From: an uncultured Bacteroidota bacterium
GTDB lineage: Bacteria; Bacteroidota; Bacteroidia; Chitinophagales; Chitinophagaceae
Direction of reading: 5' to 3'
DNA: 64,000 bases
Assembly: GCA_903837525.1 (NCBI GenBank)
Contig: CAILUU010000016.1
Location: 62,001-126,000, forward strand
In this document: piece by piece, positions 18,269 through 28,800 of the stretch
Position numbering within the stretch: the stretch's first letter is position 1
How the letters are laid out: each line of letters opens with the position of its first letter
Made by a program: the position numbers and the translations under genes
Notes under the pieces: model-generated
Told to the model about the DNA's origin: nothing
Databases searched by the model: none
The model's input: the letters and a program-made list of their open reading frames with translations, nothing else

Positions 18269-19036
18269 CTAACACCGTTCAATTATCAACCCGTACCTAC
18301 CTAATTTTTTTGCAATCATAATCAATCGAGGCGATTTTTTAATATCGTAGGTATCAAACGAGTAGCTCCCAAAAACTTCTTGTATTTGTAATCCTTGGTA
18401 CGCAAACATTTCCGTAAAATCTCCCAAACTAAACTTAGCCACTTTTTCGGTGTAAATTAAAGGCTCATGCAAATTTTCATCTTCTACAATTATTTTCTTA
18501 TAAAAAAAATCGTCGTCGTACCATTTTGTAATTAAAAAATTTACATCATCAATTTGCTTTTCACTTTTGTGTATCAAATTATCTTCGGCATAGTGTACAT
18601 TCAAATAATCTAGCACAAAATAGCCGCTTTTTTTTAACGATTGTGCAATAGTTCGTATAGCATTATCATTTTCTCGTTGAGTATTAAAATAACCAAAGCT
18701 GGTAAAAAAATTAAACGCATAATCAAAATAATTTATACTAAACGGTAATCGCATATCATGGGTAAAAAAATGCAATTTATCCGTTTCATATTGCAATGCC
18801 TCTTCAATACTATCACTACTTAAATCAATTCCTGTTACATTAAACCCTTTACTAGCAAGTTGTACCGAATGCCTGCCTTTCCCACAGGCTACGTCTAACA
18901 TAAAAGAATGGGCATTTGGTTTTAGATAATCAATTAATTTATCAATAAAAGCTGCCGCCTCATTTTCATCTCTTTTAAAATATAATTGATGATAATAAGG
19001 CGTATTAAACCAATCTTTAAACCATTGTTTATCCAT
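18269..19036 (-). CDS. Class I SAM-dependent methyltransferase
   Basis: This 255-aa soluble protein has a Rossmann-type methyltransferase domain: motif I is MLDVACGKGRHS (about 46-57), the acidic end of beta 2 is VTGIDLS, and motif IV lies near FDYAFNFF. The N-terminus (KDWFNTPYYHQLY) is typical of a Bacteroidota group of uncharacterised methyltransferases. The substrate is unknown. It ends 35 bases from the convergent LtaS-like gene with no visible terminator between, and its start is about 150 bases from the divergent glmM. Confidence 0.87.
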   Translation of the reverse strand: MDKQWFKDWFNTPYYHQLYFKRDENEAAAFIDKLIDYLKPNAHSFMLDVACGKGRHSVQLASKGFNVTGIDLSSDSIEEALQYETDKLHFFTHDMRLPFSINYFDYAFNFFTSFGYFNTQRENDNAIRTIAQSLKKSGYFVLDYLNVHYAEDNLIHKSEKQIDDVNFLITKWYDDDFFYKKIIVEDENLHEPLIYTEKVAKFSLGDFTEMFAYQGLQIQEVFGSYSFDTYDIKKSPRLIMIAKKLGRYGLIIERC

Positions 19037-19185
19037 AATGCAAATATAAGCCCATCATTAGCTAAAGATAAACTCATTACTAATGTTACCCATTTTTAAA
19101 CGGTATCCGTTTATTAATTAGATAATGAGTACTTTATCAAATTAGCACATTATCCAATATCTTTACATCCCCTTAAATAAAACAA

Positions 19186-20580
19186 ATGGCATTAATAAAA
19201 AGTATATCTGGCATTAGAGGTACAATTGGTGGAAAAACAGACGAAAACCTTACTCCATTAGATGTAGTAAAATTTACTGCAGCATATGGCACTTGGTTAG
19301 CTTCACAATCTAAAAACAATAAAATTGTACTTGGCAGAGATGGAAGAATAAGTGGCGAAATGGTAAGTAATTTAGTTACTAGTACTTTAATAAGTCTAGG
19401 CTTTAATGTAATTGATTTAGGACTAAGTACAACGCCTACGGTAGAAATGGCCGTAAAATTTGAAGATGCGGCTGGGGGCATTATTTTAACGGCAAGCCAC
19501 AATCCAAAAGAATGGAATGCATTAAAATTATTAAATAGCAAAGGCGAATTTATTAGTGGCGATGAAGGAAAATTAGTTTTAGCATTGGCAGAAAAAGAAG
19601 AATTTAATTTTGTACAAATTGATGAGTTGGGTACAATTATTAAAAATGATGAGTTGCTTAAAAAACATATTAATAGTTGTGTTAACTACAAATTTGTAGA
19701 TATTGTTGCCATTAAAAAAGCAAAATTTAAAATTGTAGTAGATGCAATAAATAGCACAGGTGCCATTGCAGTACCTGCACTATTAAAAGCTTTAGGCGTA
19801 CAAGATATTATGGTAATAAACGAAGAAGTAAATGGAAAATTTGCACATAATCCTGAGCCCTTACCAGAACATTTAACACAACTAAGCAACGAAGTAGTAA
19901 AACAAAACGCTAGTTTAGGTATAGCCGTAGACCCTGATGTAGACAGGCTTTGCTTTGTTTGTGAAGATGGCTCAATGTTTGGAGAGGAATATACACTAGT
20001 AGCTGTAGCAGATTATATGTTAAGTAAGCAAAAAGGAAATACAGTAAGCAATATGTCTTCTACCAGGGCTTTAAAGGATGTAACATTAAAATATGGCGGC
20101 GAATATTTTCCCAGTGCTGTAGGCGAAGTGAATGTGGTAAATAGAATGAGAGAAAAAAACGCAGTAATTGGTGGTGAGGGAAATGGAGGCATTATTGTAC
20201 CCGATTTACATTATGGTAGAGATGCACTAATAGGTATTGCTTTATTTCTTACACATTTAGCAACAAGCAAAAAAACAATAAAGCAATTACGCAATACCTT
20301 TCCGAATTATTTTATTAGCAAAAATAAAATTACCTTAACCGAAGGAATAAATGTTGGAGATATTTTTGAAAAAATAAAGGATAAATATAAAAATCAACCT
20401 ATAAATACCGAGGATGGTTTAAAAATAGAATTTGATAAGGATTGGGTACATTTGCGTACAAGTAATACAGAGCCTATTATTAGAATTTATGCGGAAAGTA
20501 ATTTTGAAACAACAGCAGATAATATTGCCAAAAGAATAATGCAAGATATACAAGAATTAGGAACCCCCTCCGTCCAATAA
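19186..20580 (+). CDS. glmM: Phosphoglucosamine mutase (phosphohexomutase family)
   Basis: This 464-aa cytoplasmic enzyme converts glucosamine-6-phosphate to glucosamine-1-phosphate for UDP-GlcNAc and peptidoglycan synthesis. The active-site phosphoserine is Ser104 in LTASHNP, the Mg-binding loop is DPDVDR, the sugar-binding loop is GGEGNGG and the phosphate-binding loop is RTSNTEPIIRIY. The length is normal. In Bacteroidota the single phosphohexomutase of this type is usually annotated GlmM, though phosphomannomutase activity is possible. The last codons (GTPSVQ and stop) lie inside a dispersed C-rich/G-rich repeat at 20564-20587, so the repeat seems to supply the stop codon. Confidence 0.88.
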   Translation: MALIKSISGIRGTIGGKTDENLTPLDVVKFTAAYGTWLASQSKNNKIVLGRDGRISGEMVSNLVTSTLISLGFNVIDLGLSTTPTVEMAVKFEDAAGGIILTASHNPKEWNALKLLNSKGEFISGDEGKLVLALAEKEEFNFVQIDELGTIIKNDELLKKHINSCVNYKFVDIVAIKKAKFKIVVDAINSTGAIAVPALLKALGVQDIMVINEEVNGKFAHNPEPLPEHLTQLSNEVVKQNASLGIAVDPDVDRLCFVCEDGSMFGEEYTLVAVADYMLSKQKGNTVSNMSSTRALKDVTLKYGGEYFPSAVGEVNVVNRMREKNAVIGGEGNGGIIVPDLHYGRDALIGIALFLTHLATSKKTIKQLRNTFPNYFISKNKITLTEGINVGDIFEKIKDKYKNQPINTEDGLKIEFDKDWVHLRTSNTEPIIRIYAESNFETTADNIAKRIMQDIQELGTPSVQ

Positions 20581-20697
20581 AGGGGAAACTGGGTATAAAA
20601 AATTAAAGAGAAAATGTAAAGCGAAAAATATTTATTAGTATGATTTTTGCAATTATTTATAAAAAATAAATTTAAGTTCCCCTATTGGGGGCAGGGT
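20564..20697. repeat. Inverted pair of C-rich/G-rich intergenic repeats
   Basis: Two related units face each other: CCCCC...CCAATAAAGGGGAA (20564-20587) and TTCCCCTATTGGGGGCAGGG (20678-20697). The first overlaps the end of glmM and the second ends at the start codon of the cysteine desulfurase gene. Similar C4/G4 pieces occur at 34723-34754, 56096-56107 and 59568-59594. Confidence 0.6.
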
Positions 20698-21825
20698 ATG
20701 AATCGTATTTACTTAGACAATGCAGCAACAACGACTCTTTCACCACAGGTGTTAGAAACCATGATGCCTTATTTAACAGAAAAATTTGGCAACCCCTCCT
20801 CCATTTATTCCTATGGTAGAGAAACCAAAATGGCTATTGAACAAGCACGTAAAAGTGTTGCAAAAATTTTAAATGCTCACCCTGCCGAAATATTTTTTAC
20901 AAGCGGTGGTACCGAAAGTAGTAACACTGCCATTACTTCCTCAATAAGAGATTTAGGATGTAAACACATCATCACTTCCGCTATTGAGCACCATGCAGTA
21001 AGCCATACTGTGGATCACTTATATGCCTTAGATGTTGTAAAAGTTAGTTATGTAAAGTTACAAGCCAATGGCCATATAGATATTGACGATTTAGAAAAAC
21101 TATTAGCTAGTACACAAGAAAAAACTTTAGTAACCTTAATGCATGCCAACAACGAAATTGGAACCATTTTAGATATACATACCGTAGGTAATCTTTGTAA
21201 AGTATACAACGCTATTTTCCATAGCGATACGGTACAAACCGTTGGGCATTTCCCTTTTGACCTACGCAACACCCCTATAGATTTTATTACTGGTGCCGCA
21301 CACAAATTTCATGGTCCAAAAGGTGTAGGCATGCTATATATAAATGAAAATATTAAAATAAAACCCTTTATACACGGCGGAGGCCAAGAGCGTAATATGA
21401 GAGCCGGTACCGAAAACATTTATGGCATTGTAGGTTTTGCAAAGGCATTAGAAATAGCTACAGAAAATTACGAAACAGATAGTGCTTATATTGGTTCACT
21501 TAAGTATTATATGATGGAAGAATTAAAAAAATATATAGAAGGCGTAAGTTTTAATGGCGATGTATTGGGTATCAGTTCATATACGGTATTAAGTGCAAGT
21601 TTTCCTAAAACAAAAAAAAGCGAGATGATATTATTTAACCTTGACATACATAACATTTGTGCAAGTGGAGGTAGTGCCTGCACTAGTGGTGCAGATGCTG
21701 GAAGCCATGTTATACGTGCTATTAACAATAACCCTAATCAAATTACAGTTCGCTTTAGCTTTAGCAAACACAATACAAAAGACGAGATAGATACAGTGGT
21801 GAAAAAATTAAAGGAGTTGGTGTAG
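20698..21825 (+). CDS. Cysteine desulfurase (NifS/IscS family)
   Basis: This 375-aa PLP enzyme takes sulfur from L-cysteine for Fe-S cluster and tRNA thiolation pathways. The start is set at ATG 20698 because family proteins begin with IYLDNAATT; a TTG at 20647 would add 17 unrelated residues encoded by intergenic repeat. The PLP lysine is K203 in AHKFHGPKG, and the sulfur-accepting cysteine is C328 in SGGSACTSG. The loop form (SACTSG) suggests the group I NifS/IscS type. No iscU or other suf/isc genes are adjacent. Confidence 0.9.
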   Translation: MNRIYLDNAATTTLSPQVLETMMPYLTEKFGNPSSIYSYGRETKMAIEQARKSVAKILNAHPAEIFFTSGGTESSNTAITSSIRDLGCKHIITSAIEHHAVSHTVDHLYALDVVKVSYVKLQANGHIDIDDLEKLLASTQEKTLVTLMHANNEIGTILDIHTVGNLCKVYNAIFHSDTVQTVGHFPFDLRNTPIDFITGAAHKFHGPKGVGMLYINENIKIKPFIHGGGQERNMRAGTENIYGIVGFAKALEIATENYETDSAYIGSLKYYMMEELKKYIEGVSFNGDVLGISSYTVLSASFPKTKKSEMILFNLDIHNICASGGSACTSGADAGSHVIRAINNNPNQITVRFSFSKHNTKDEIDTVVKKLKELV

Positions 21826-21946
21826 AATTAAGCCCATAATTCATTTTTAAGAAGAAAGTATAAAAATAAAAGTACCCTACGTGCTAAAAATACTTAGTTT
21901 ATCGTTTTCTTCTCATTTTATTTGTGCCTTTGAGTTTACTAAGAAT

Positions 21947-24703
21947 TTACAAACTAAATGCAGTATCCACTATTTGCCCTTGTTCTTGTATATGAATTTT
22001 TGAATAGCCTGTTGCCGTTGAAGCACTTACTTGACGGCTAATAACATAAAAATTAATATTTTTAACATTCATTCGTAAAAAAGTAGCGGCACCCATATTT
22101 AAGGGTTCTTCTTGCACCCAATACCAAATAGCTTTGCTATATTTTTTATATAACTCATCTAATTGTTTTTGTGGCAATGGATAAATTTGCTCTAACCGTA
22201 TAACAGCAACATCTGTACGATTATCTTTTGTTTGGCGTTCGGCTAAGTCAAAGTACATTTTACCCGAACAAAATAATACTTTTTTTACTTCGGTAGCATT
22301 TTGTACAAACACATCATCAATTATTTCTTTAAACCCTCCGCTGGTAAATTCACTTTTATGGCTATAACTTCCTACGTGACGTAAGTTTGCTTTTGGCGAA
22401 AAATTTATTAATGGTTTTCTAAAATTCCAAGCTAATTGACGGCGCAATACATGAAAGAAATTGGCAGATGTAGTAACATTGGTAATAACCATATTTAACT
22501 CAGCACACATTTGTAAAAAACGTTCCATTCTTGCGCTGCTATGCTCTGGCCCTTGCCCCTCATAACCATGTGGCAATAACATGGTAACACCATTCATACG
22601 TTGCCATTTAGTTTCGGCAGCAGCAATAAATTGATCAATCATAGTTTGTGCTCCATTGCAAAAATCGCCAAACTGGGCTTCCCAAAGTACAAGTGCATTT
22701 GGATTTGCCATACTATACCCATATTCAAAACCAAGTACTGCATATTCACTTAACAAGCTATTAAAAATTCTAAACGGCAATTGGGTGGCAGTAAAATGAT
22801 TTAATCTGTTCCATCCTTTGTTGGTTATTTCGTCATAAATAACGGCATGGCGATGGCTAAATGTTCCTCTCTTTACATCTTGCCCACTCATACGTACATC
22901 TTTACCCGCCACCAATAAACTTCCATAAGCCATTAACTCACCAGTAGCCCAATCTACTTTACCTTCGTCGGCAAATAATTTTATTTTATCCTGTATTAAT
23001 TTATCCACTTTCCGCAGCGGTTTAAACTCAGCAGGCCATTTCATCAATCCATCAAATAATAATTGAAATTGCTCCTCACTTATTCCTGTTGAAGGGGATG
23101 AATCAAAATCAGCGGCGACTGCTTTAACAAAACTTTTCCAGACTAATTCTGGTTGTTGATATGTGTAAGGTAATGGATTTTGTTTTACTTCGTCTAATCG
23201 TTCTTGCAAGTCGGCCAAAAATTTCTGTTCCATTTCCTTTGCCAAATTTTTTGCATCGGCTTCACCATTCTCCATTAAGTATTGGGTGTAAACTTCTCTA
23301 GGGTTTAAATGCTTATCAATTAGCGCATATAATTGTGGTTGAGTAAACTTTGGCTCATCGCCTTCGTTGTGGCCATGTTTTCGATAGCATACCATATCAA
23401 TAAAAATATCGCTGTTAAACTCTTGGCGATAAAGAGTTGCAATTTCACAGGCTTTTACTACAGCTTCTGCATCATCACCATTTATGTGAAAAACGGGCGC
23501 TTGTACCATAGCGGCAATACTGGTGCAGTAATCCGATGTTCTGGCATCATCAAAATCGGTGGTAAAACCAATTTGATTATTAATTACAAAATGTATAGTA
23601 CCTCCTGTATAATACCCCTTCAATCCACTCATTTGTAAAACCTCATACACAATACCTTGCCCAGCTACCGAGGCATCACCATGTATAATTATAGGTAAAA
23701 TTTTATCATAATCACTTCCATATAATACATCTGCCTTACTACGAGAAAAACCAATAACAACAGGGTCTACCGCTTCGAGGTGGGATGGATTAGGACAAAG
23801 TTTTAAATTTATTTTCCCGCCATTTGGAGTATCAACCACACTACTAAACCCTAAATGATATTTAACATCTCCACTACCCATTGTTGTATCGGGTGTGCTT
23901 GTGCCTTCAAACTCACTAAAAATTTGTTCATAGGTTTTACCCATAATATTTGCCAACACATTCAACCTACCACGGTGTGCCATACCTATAACCACTTCTT
24001 CCACTCCATTTTTTTGAGATGTGTTAATGATAGCATCCAAAGCAGCGATAGTGGTTTCTCCTCCTTCTAAACTAAATCTTTTTTGCCCAATATATTTGGT
24101 GTGTAAAAATTTTTCAAACATTACGCCTTCATTCAATTTTTGAAGAATGCGTTTTTTCTTTTCCAATGCCACTGGCTGTTGCATTGTTTTTTCAATTGCA
24201 TTGGTTAGCCAATCAATTTTTATTTGATCGCTAATATATTTAAACTCTACACCTAAATGGCTAGCATAACATTTTTCTAAATGAGCAATTATATTTTTTA
24301 ATGTTGTCGCGCCCAGCCCTAATAAATTGCCTGCGGCAAATGTTTTATCCAAATCTGCATCGGTAAATCCAAAAAAATTCAATCCCAAATTTGCTCCTCT
24401 ATCTTTTCTTTTTCTAATTGGGTTGGTATCGGCTAATAAATGCCCTTTATTTCTATAGCCCAAAATCATTCGGTACACTCTTAATTCACTCATCCAATCT
24501 ACAGTGTCAGTAGTGAGTGGTGATTGGTGAGTGGTTGAGTGCAAACTGCCCACAGCCAACTGCCCACTGCTCAACGCAAAATCAAAACCTTCAAAAAATT
24601 TTTTCATTTCTGGCTCAACGCTATTGGGGTCTTTTACAAAGTCTTGATATAAACCTTCGATGTAGCTAGGGTGTGCGTTGGTTATGTATTGAAAATCTTT
24701 CAT
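21947..24703 (-). CDS. sucA: 2-oxoglutarate dehydrogenase E1 component
   Basis: This 918-aa ThDP enzyme is the first subunit of the 2-oxoglutarate dehydrogenase complex of the citric acid cycle. Visible motifs are GMAHRGRLNVL, HGDASVAGQG and the ThDP/Mg region DMVCYRKHGHNEGDEP, then the transketolase-like pyrimidine domain (HRHAVIYDE) and a C-terminal domain. The length is close to that of E. coli SucA. The N-terminal segment of about residues 43-68 is encoded by a repeat-like stretch (24500-24578) also seen between genes in related genomes. No sucB is adjacent; it faces the cysteine desulfurase gene convergently. Confidence 0.95.
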   Translation of the reverse strand: MKDFQYITNAHPSYIEGLYQDFVKDPNSVEPEMKKFFEGFDFALSSGQLAVGSLHSTTHQSPLTTDTVDWMSELRVYRMILGYRNKGHLLADTNPIRKRKDRGANLGLNFFGFTDADLDKTFAAGNLLGLGATTLKNIIAHLEKCYASHLGVEFKYISDQIKIDWLTNAIEKTMQQPVALEKKKRILQKLNEGVMFEKFLHTKYIGQKRFSLEGGETTIAALDAIINTSQKNGVEEVVIGMAHRGRLNVLANIMGKTYEQIFSEFEGTSTPDTTMGSGDVKYHLGFSSVVDTPNGGKINLKLCPNPSHLEAVDPVVIGFSRSKADVLYGSDYDKILPIIIHGDASVAGQGIVYEVLQMSGLKGYYTGGTIHFVINNQIGFTTDFDDARTSDYCTSIAAMVQAPVFHINGDDAEAVVKACEIATLYRQEFNSDIFIDMVCYRKHGHNEGDEPKFTQPQLYALIDKHLNPREVYTQYLMENGEADAKNLAKEMEQKFLADLQERLDEVKQNPLPYTYQQPELVWKSFVKAVAADFDSSPSTGISEEQFQLLFDGLMKWPAEFKPLRKVDKLIQDKIKLFADEGKVDWATGELMAYGSLLVAGKDVRMSGQDVKRGTFSHRHAVIYDEITNKGWNRLNHFTATQLPFRIFNSLLSEYAVLGFEYGYSMANPNALVLWEAQFGDFCNGAQTMIDQFIAAAETKWQRMNGVTMLLPHGYEGQGPEHSSARMERFLQMCAELNMVITNVTTSANFFHVLRRQLAWNFRKPLINFSPKANLRHVGSYSHKSEFTSGGFKEIIDDVFVQNATEVKKVLFCSGKMYFDLAERQTKDNRTDVAVIRLEQIYPLPQKQLDELYKKYSKAIWYWVQEEPLNMGAATFLRMNVKNINFYVISRQVSASTATGYSKIHIQEQGQIVDTAFSL
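24500..24578. repeat. Dispersed repeat-like stretch inside sucA
   Basis: On the + strand this holds GAGTGGTGATTGGTGAGTGG followed by CAACTGCCCACTGCTCAAC, with internal near-direct repeats (ACTGCCCACAGCC, ACTGCCCACTGCT). Such sequences are typical of short non-coding repeats in Bacteroidota. Here they are translated in frame as a low-complexity Ser/Thr/His linker of SucA. Confidence 0.55.
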
Positions 24704-24879
24704 AGATGAAGTAAACTATTTTTTTTGAGCAGGTATTTAGGTTAGAAATTTAATTTAATTGGGGTTGCATTTATCCTTGTACTAAAGTAAATTTAATTTT
24801 TTACACTAAAATTATACTGAACAATAGGAAGTAACTAACCCAATTTTTAAGAGGGCAAATATCGGTTAAAAAGATGGTT

Positions 24880-25383
24880 TTATAAAATTGGTAACTCAAT
24901 TGTGTGTTCATTTTTTATAACTTTTTTAAGCAACGTTACTACAATACCACTAAGTACCACATACCCTGCGAAGTAATAAAAGCCTGGCTCAAAATTAGCG
25001 GTGGTGTTTTCCATAGCTTTTGCACCTAAAAAAGTAACAAAAATACTTATTACAAAAACATCGGCCATTGCCCATTTGCTTATTGAATTTACTAGCTGGT
25101 AAATTTTAGTATTTGCCTTTTTTACTGCTAATAAATAAAATAGTAAGATAGATTTCACTACGGGAACTATAATTCCAAACAAAAAAATGAGTAAAAAAGG
25201 CAAATAATTATTGGTTTGCCAAAGATTTTTTAGGGTAGATAGTACACTTCTGCGTTCATCAAACAGCTCTACGGTAATAATGTAGTGTGCTGTAATATTT
25301 ATATGTAAAATATCTAAAACCCAACCAAAACCCAACAAAACCAACGAAATAACATGTAATCCAAGCAAAATATATTTGTTCAT
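24880..25383 (-). CDS. PqiA-like (paraquat-inducible protein A family) membrane protein
   Basis: This 167-aa protein has four transmembrane helices and the PqiA signature KWAMADVFVISIF (about 104-116), with the G-x-x-x-P-V-x-K element GIIVPVVKSIL before it. PqiA proteins belong to lipid-transport systems of the envelope together with MCE proteins (PqiB/YebT). Here it is a short single-domain version, with no MCE gene next to it. It is divergent from rpsT and 176 bases downstream of the sucA start. Confidence 0.82.
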   Translation of the reverse strand: MNKYILLGLHVISLVLLGFGWVLDILHINITAHYIITVELFDERRSVLSTLKNLWQTNNYLPFLLIFLFGIIVPVVKSILLFYLLAVKKANTKIYQLVNSISKWAMADVFVISIFVTFLGAKAMENTTANFEPGFYYFAGYVVLSGIVVTLLKKVIKNEHTIELPIL

Positions 25384-25469
25384 AAACCTAATTTACTATG
25401 AAAAATAGGTATAATCGCTGAGTTTTTAAAAATTCCTACCTCTTAATTCCTAATTATTAATTATTTCCC

Positions 25470-25477
25470 TATCTTTG
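25470..25477 (+). promoter_or_regulatory. Bacteroidota -7 promoter box of rpsT
   Basis: TATCTTTG fits TAnnTTTG and lies 20 bases before the rpsT start codon. The upstream -33 box is not clear in this AT-rich stretch. Confidence 0.6.
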
Positions 25478-25497
25478 CAGCCCAAAAATTAGAGTTA

Positions 25498-25752
25498 ATG
25501 GCAAATCATTCAGCAACAAAAAAAGATGTAAGACAAAGTGCTAAGCGTAACGAACGTAACCGTTATTACGGAAAAACAACCCGTAATGCAATACGTGACT
25601 TTAAGGCTTCTGATAAAACTGTTGCTACCGAGCAATTACCTAAAGTATCATCTATGATTGATAAGTTAGCAAAACGTGGTACTATACACAAAAATAAAGC
25701 AGCTAATTTAAAAAGAAAATTAGCTTTACGAGTTAATGCTTTAGCAAAATAA
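25498..25752 (+). CDS. rpsT: 30S ribosomal protein S20
   Basis: This 84-aa, strongly basic protein binds 16S rRNA early in small-subunit assembly. The start MANHSATKKDVRQS and the end KNKAANLKRKLALRVNAL are typical for S20. It is a single-gene unit with a -7 promoter box upstream (25470-25477) and a strong terminator right after (25773-25810). Confidence 0.97.
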   Translation: MANHSATKKDVRQSAKRNERNRYYGKTTRNAIRDFKASDKTVATEQLPKVSSMIDKLAKRGTIHKNKAANLKRKLALRVNALAK

Positions 25753-25772
25753 TATTTAGTAAAGTAACGATA

Positions 25773-25810
25773 TTAAAAGCCCGTCAATTTTTGTATTGAC
25801 GGGCTTTTAA
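25773..25810 (+). terminator. Rho-independent terminator of rpsT
   Basis: The 15-bp stem TTAAAAGCCCGTCAA / TTGACGGGCTTTTAA encloses an 8-base loop, 20 bases after the rpsT stop. Confidence 0.9.
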
Positions 25811-25874
25811 TTGAAAATTAGTTAATGTAACACTCCGCAAAAATTGGTACTTTTGTCTGTTTAAAAAAATAAAC

Positions 25875-28800
25875 ATGAAGAAGATATTTACGTTATTACT
25901 TACAATTTTAATAATCAATGATATTTATAGCCAAACACCTGTACCAATGGCCAGCCAACCAGGCTTAACTTACACAGAAGGCTTTACAGATATCACAAAT
26001 TGGACTAATAATTTTGCAGCTGGAATAGGAGCAAATAGATTTAGTTCTGTGGCAGTATTATCGACTGGTTCGATTCCATCTGCAACAAAAACTACAGCTA
26101 GTTCAGCCACATTTGTTAGTGGAACTTCTGGGGGAGTTCAAAAAGGAACTAATAACATAGTTTTATTAACAACAGGTGCTCCTGATAATACAAGTTCGAC
26201 AGCTTTTGATTTTTTAATGGATTTTTCAACAGTAGATGCTGGTACTTTGAGTTTTGAATGGGCGGTTGTTTTTAATCAAACAGGAAATAGAAATGGTTCT
26301 TTGAAAGTATATGCAAGTATTGATAACATAAATTTTACTGAAATTACTGCTGCAGCTGTTACAAATTTTACAAATAATGTAACTGCTTCAGGAACAATTA
26401 GTGCAATAACACTACCCACTATTTTTAATAACGCTGCTAATGCAAGATTAAGGTTTTATTATCATAATGGAACCGGTGGAACTACTGGCTCAAGACCAAA
26501 AATTAGCATTGATAATTTAACTGTCACTGCTACAGGAGGAGGTCCAGATATTACCCCTCCTATAGTCACAACTTTAGTTCCTACAGACAATGCTATTAAT
26601 ATAAGTAACACTTCAGATTTATCAATATTATTTAATGAAAACGTAATAAAAGGAACTGGTAATTTATTACTCAGACAACTATCTGATAATGCTATTATAC
26701 AAACTATTGATGTAGCTTCTGCTGCTGTTACAATAAGCGGAGGGAATACTGCTAATATTGATATTGCCCCACTTGCAAATAATACCGATTATTATATAGA
26801 ATTGGCTGCTGGTTCATTTGAAGATATTGCAGGCAATGATTTTGCAGGCATCACAGGCAACTCCACATGGAATTTTACAACAATACCATTACCTGCCCCC
26901 GGTATTATTGGTAACAACTATTCATTTGCTAGCTGTGCTACTACTTTTATAACAGAAGGGTGGAGGCAATTTAGTGTTACAGGCGCCCAAACTTGGAGTT
27001 GCACTGCAAGTGGAAGAACAGGTGCAGATGGTATGGAGATGAACGCTTATGTTAGTTCTGGCAATAATCCTTTAAATGAAGATTGGTTAATTTCACCTCC
27101 ATTTGATTTAACAACTACAACTGCTCCTACTTTAAAATTTTATAGCAAAGGCGATTTTACCCCTGGTCATGGCTTGGTAGTAAGAGTATCTACCAACTAC
27201 ACACCTGGCACAAACCCTAACTCAGCCACATGGACAAATGTGTTAACCTTTCCTACACCATCAGGTAGTAATACAGCTTGGTTGTTAAACGATAATATTG
27301 ATTTATCTACTTACAATACATCAAATGTATATCTAGCTTGGTTTTACAATAATACTACTACTTCAAACTCAAGCAGATGGAGAATTGATGATGTAACCCT
27401 ATACTCAGGTATTGTATTACCTTCTTGCGATGAACCTACCGACCAACCTACAAATCTACTTTTAACCCCAACTGCAACTAGTGTTAGTGGATCTTTTACT
27501 GCAGTTTTTCCAGCACCTAGTGGTTATTTAGCAGTACGTAGCACTTCTGCAACATTATCTTCAAACCCAATAGATGCAATAATTTATACCGTAGGTGCCT
27601 CATTGGGTGGAGGTGTAGTTATAGCCAATAGTGGTGCTACAACTTTTACCGATAATGGCTTGACTCCTACAACTACCTATTACTACTTTATATTTGCGTA
27701 TAATACTGAAAACTGTATTGGCGGTCCTAATTATGCCACAACCATAAACCCAGCACCTACTGGTAATACAAATAGCACTACTACATTGGCATTGGCATCT
27801 TGTGTACAACCAAGTGCTGCCCCTACAACATTAAATTTATCGGCAAGTAGTACAACCATTTCTGGTTCGTTTACCACTTCGGCTAGTGCTAACCGTTATT
27901 TAGTGGTAATTAGCTTAAGTAATACACTTTCTGCAACGCCTAGTAATGGTACCACATATACAGCAGGCAGTCCATTTGGCACGGGAACAGTGGTTGCTTA
28001 TAGTGCTTTAACAACATTTAATGCAACCGGCTTAACAGCAAATACCCCATACTTTATTTTTGTATTTGCTGCCAATGGCGATTGTACTGGAGAGCCAAGT
28101 TATTTTACCACATCTTTAGAGGGAACAACCACTACAACAAATGGTACAGGTGTGCCTAATGGATATTACGATGCTGCTTTAGGATTAACTTGCCAACCCT
28201 TAAAAACATCCTTAAAAACTATTATTAGCACAGGCACAGAAGTGTTAAGCTATACACCGGGGTTATGGAATTTATACACTTTTAGCGATAAAAGAAGGAA
28301 TGATGCTAATAATGCTGATATATTGTGGGATACTTACAGTGATAACCCTACTGGCCCAGAGCCATATACTTATACATTAATTACTAATCAATGTGGGAAC
28401 TACACAGCCGAAGGGGATTGTTATAATAGAGAGCATTCTACACCACAAAGCTGGTTTAACCAAGTTTCACCAATGGTGTCCGATGCTCATCAAATTTTTC
28501 CTACAGATGGTAAGGTAAATGCTTTACATAGCAATTATGCTTATGGGGAGGTTCAGAATTTAGCCACAGTTTCTGGGTTTACAAATCCTTCACTTGCAGG
28601 AAGCAAATTAGGCACAGGCAGCAATTTTGGTTTTACAGGTACAGTGTTTGAGCCCATTAATGAGTATAAAGGCGATTATGCGCGAGCATTTTTATATATG
28701 GCTGTTAGATATGAAGATGAGATGATTAGCCAAAATTGGCCCCAATATGGAAGAGCTAATGAGGCTATATTGAGTACAGCTGACCAACCAAATGCTGCTA

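Noticed and set aside
20647-20697. Longer start (TTG) for the cysteine desulfurase
   Set aside because: The extra residues come from AT-rich and repeat DNA; family proteins start at the IYLDNAATT segment.
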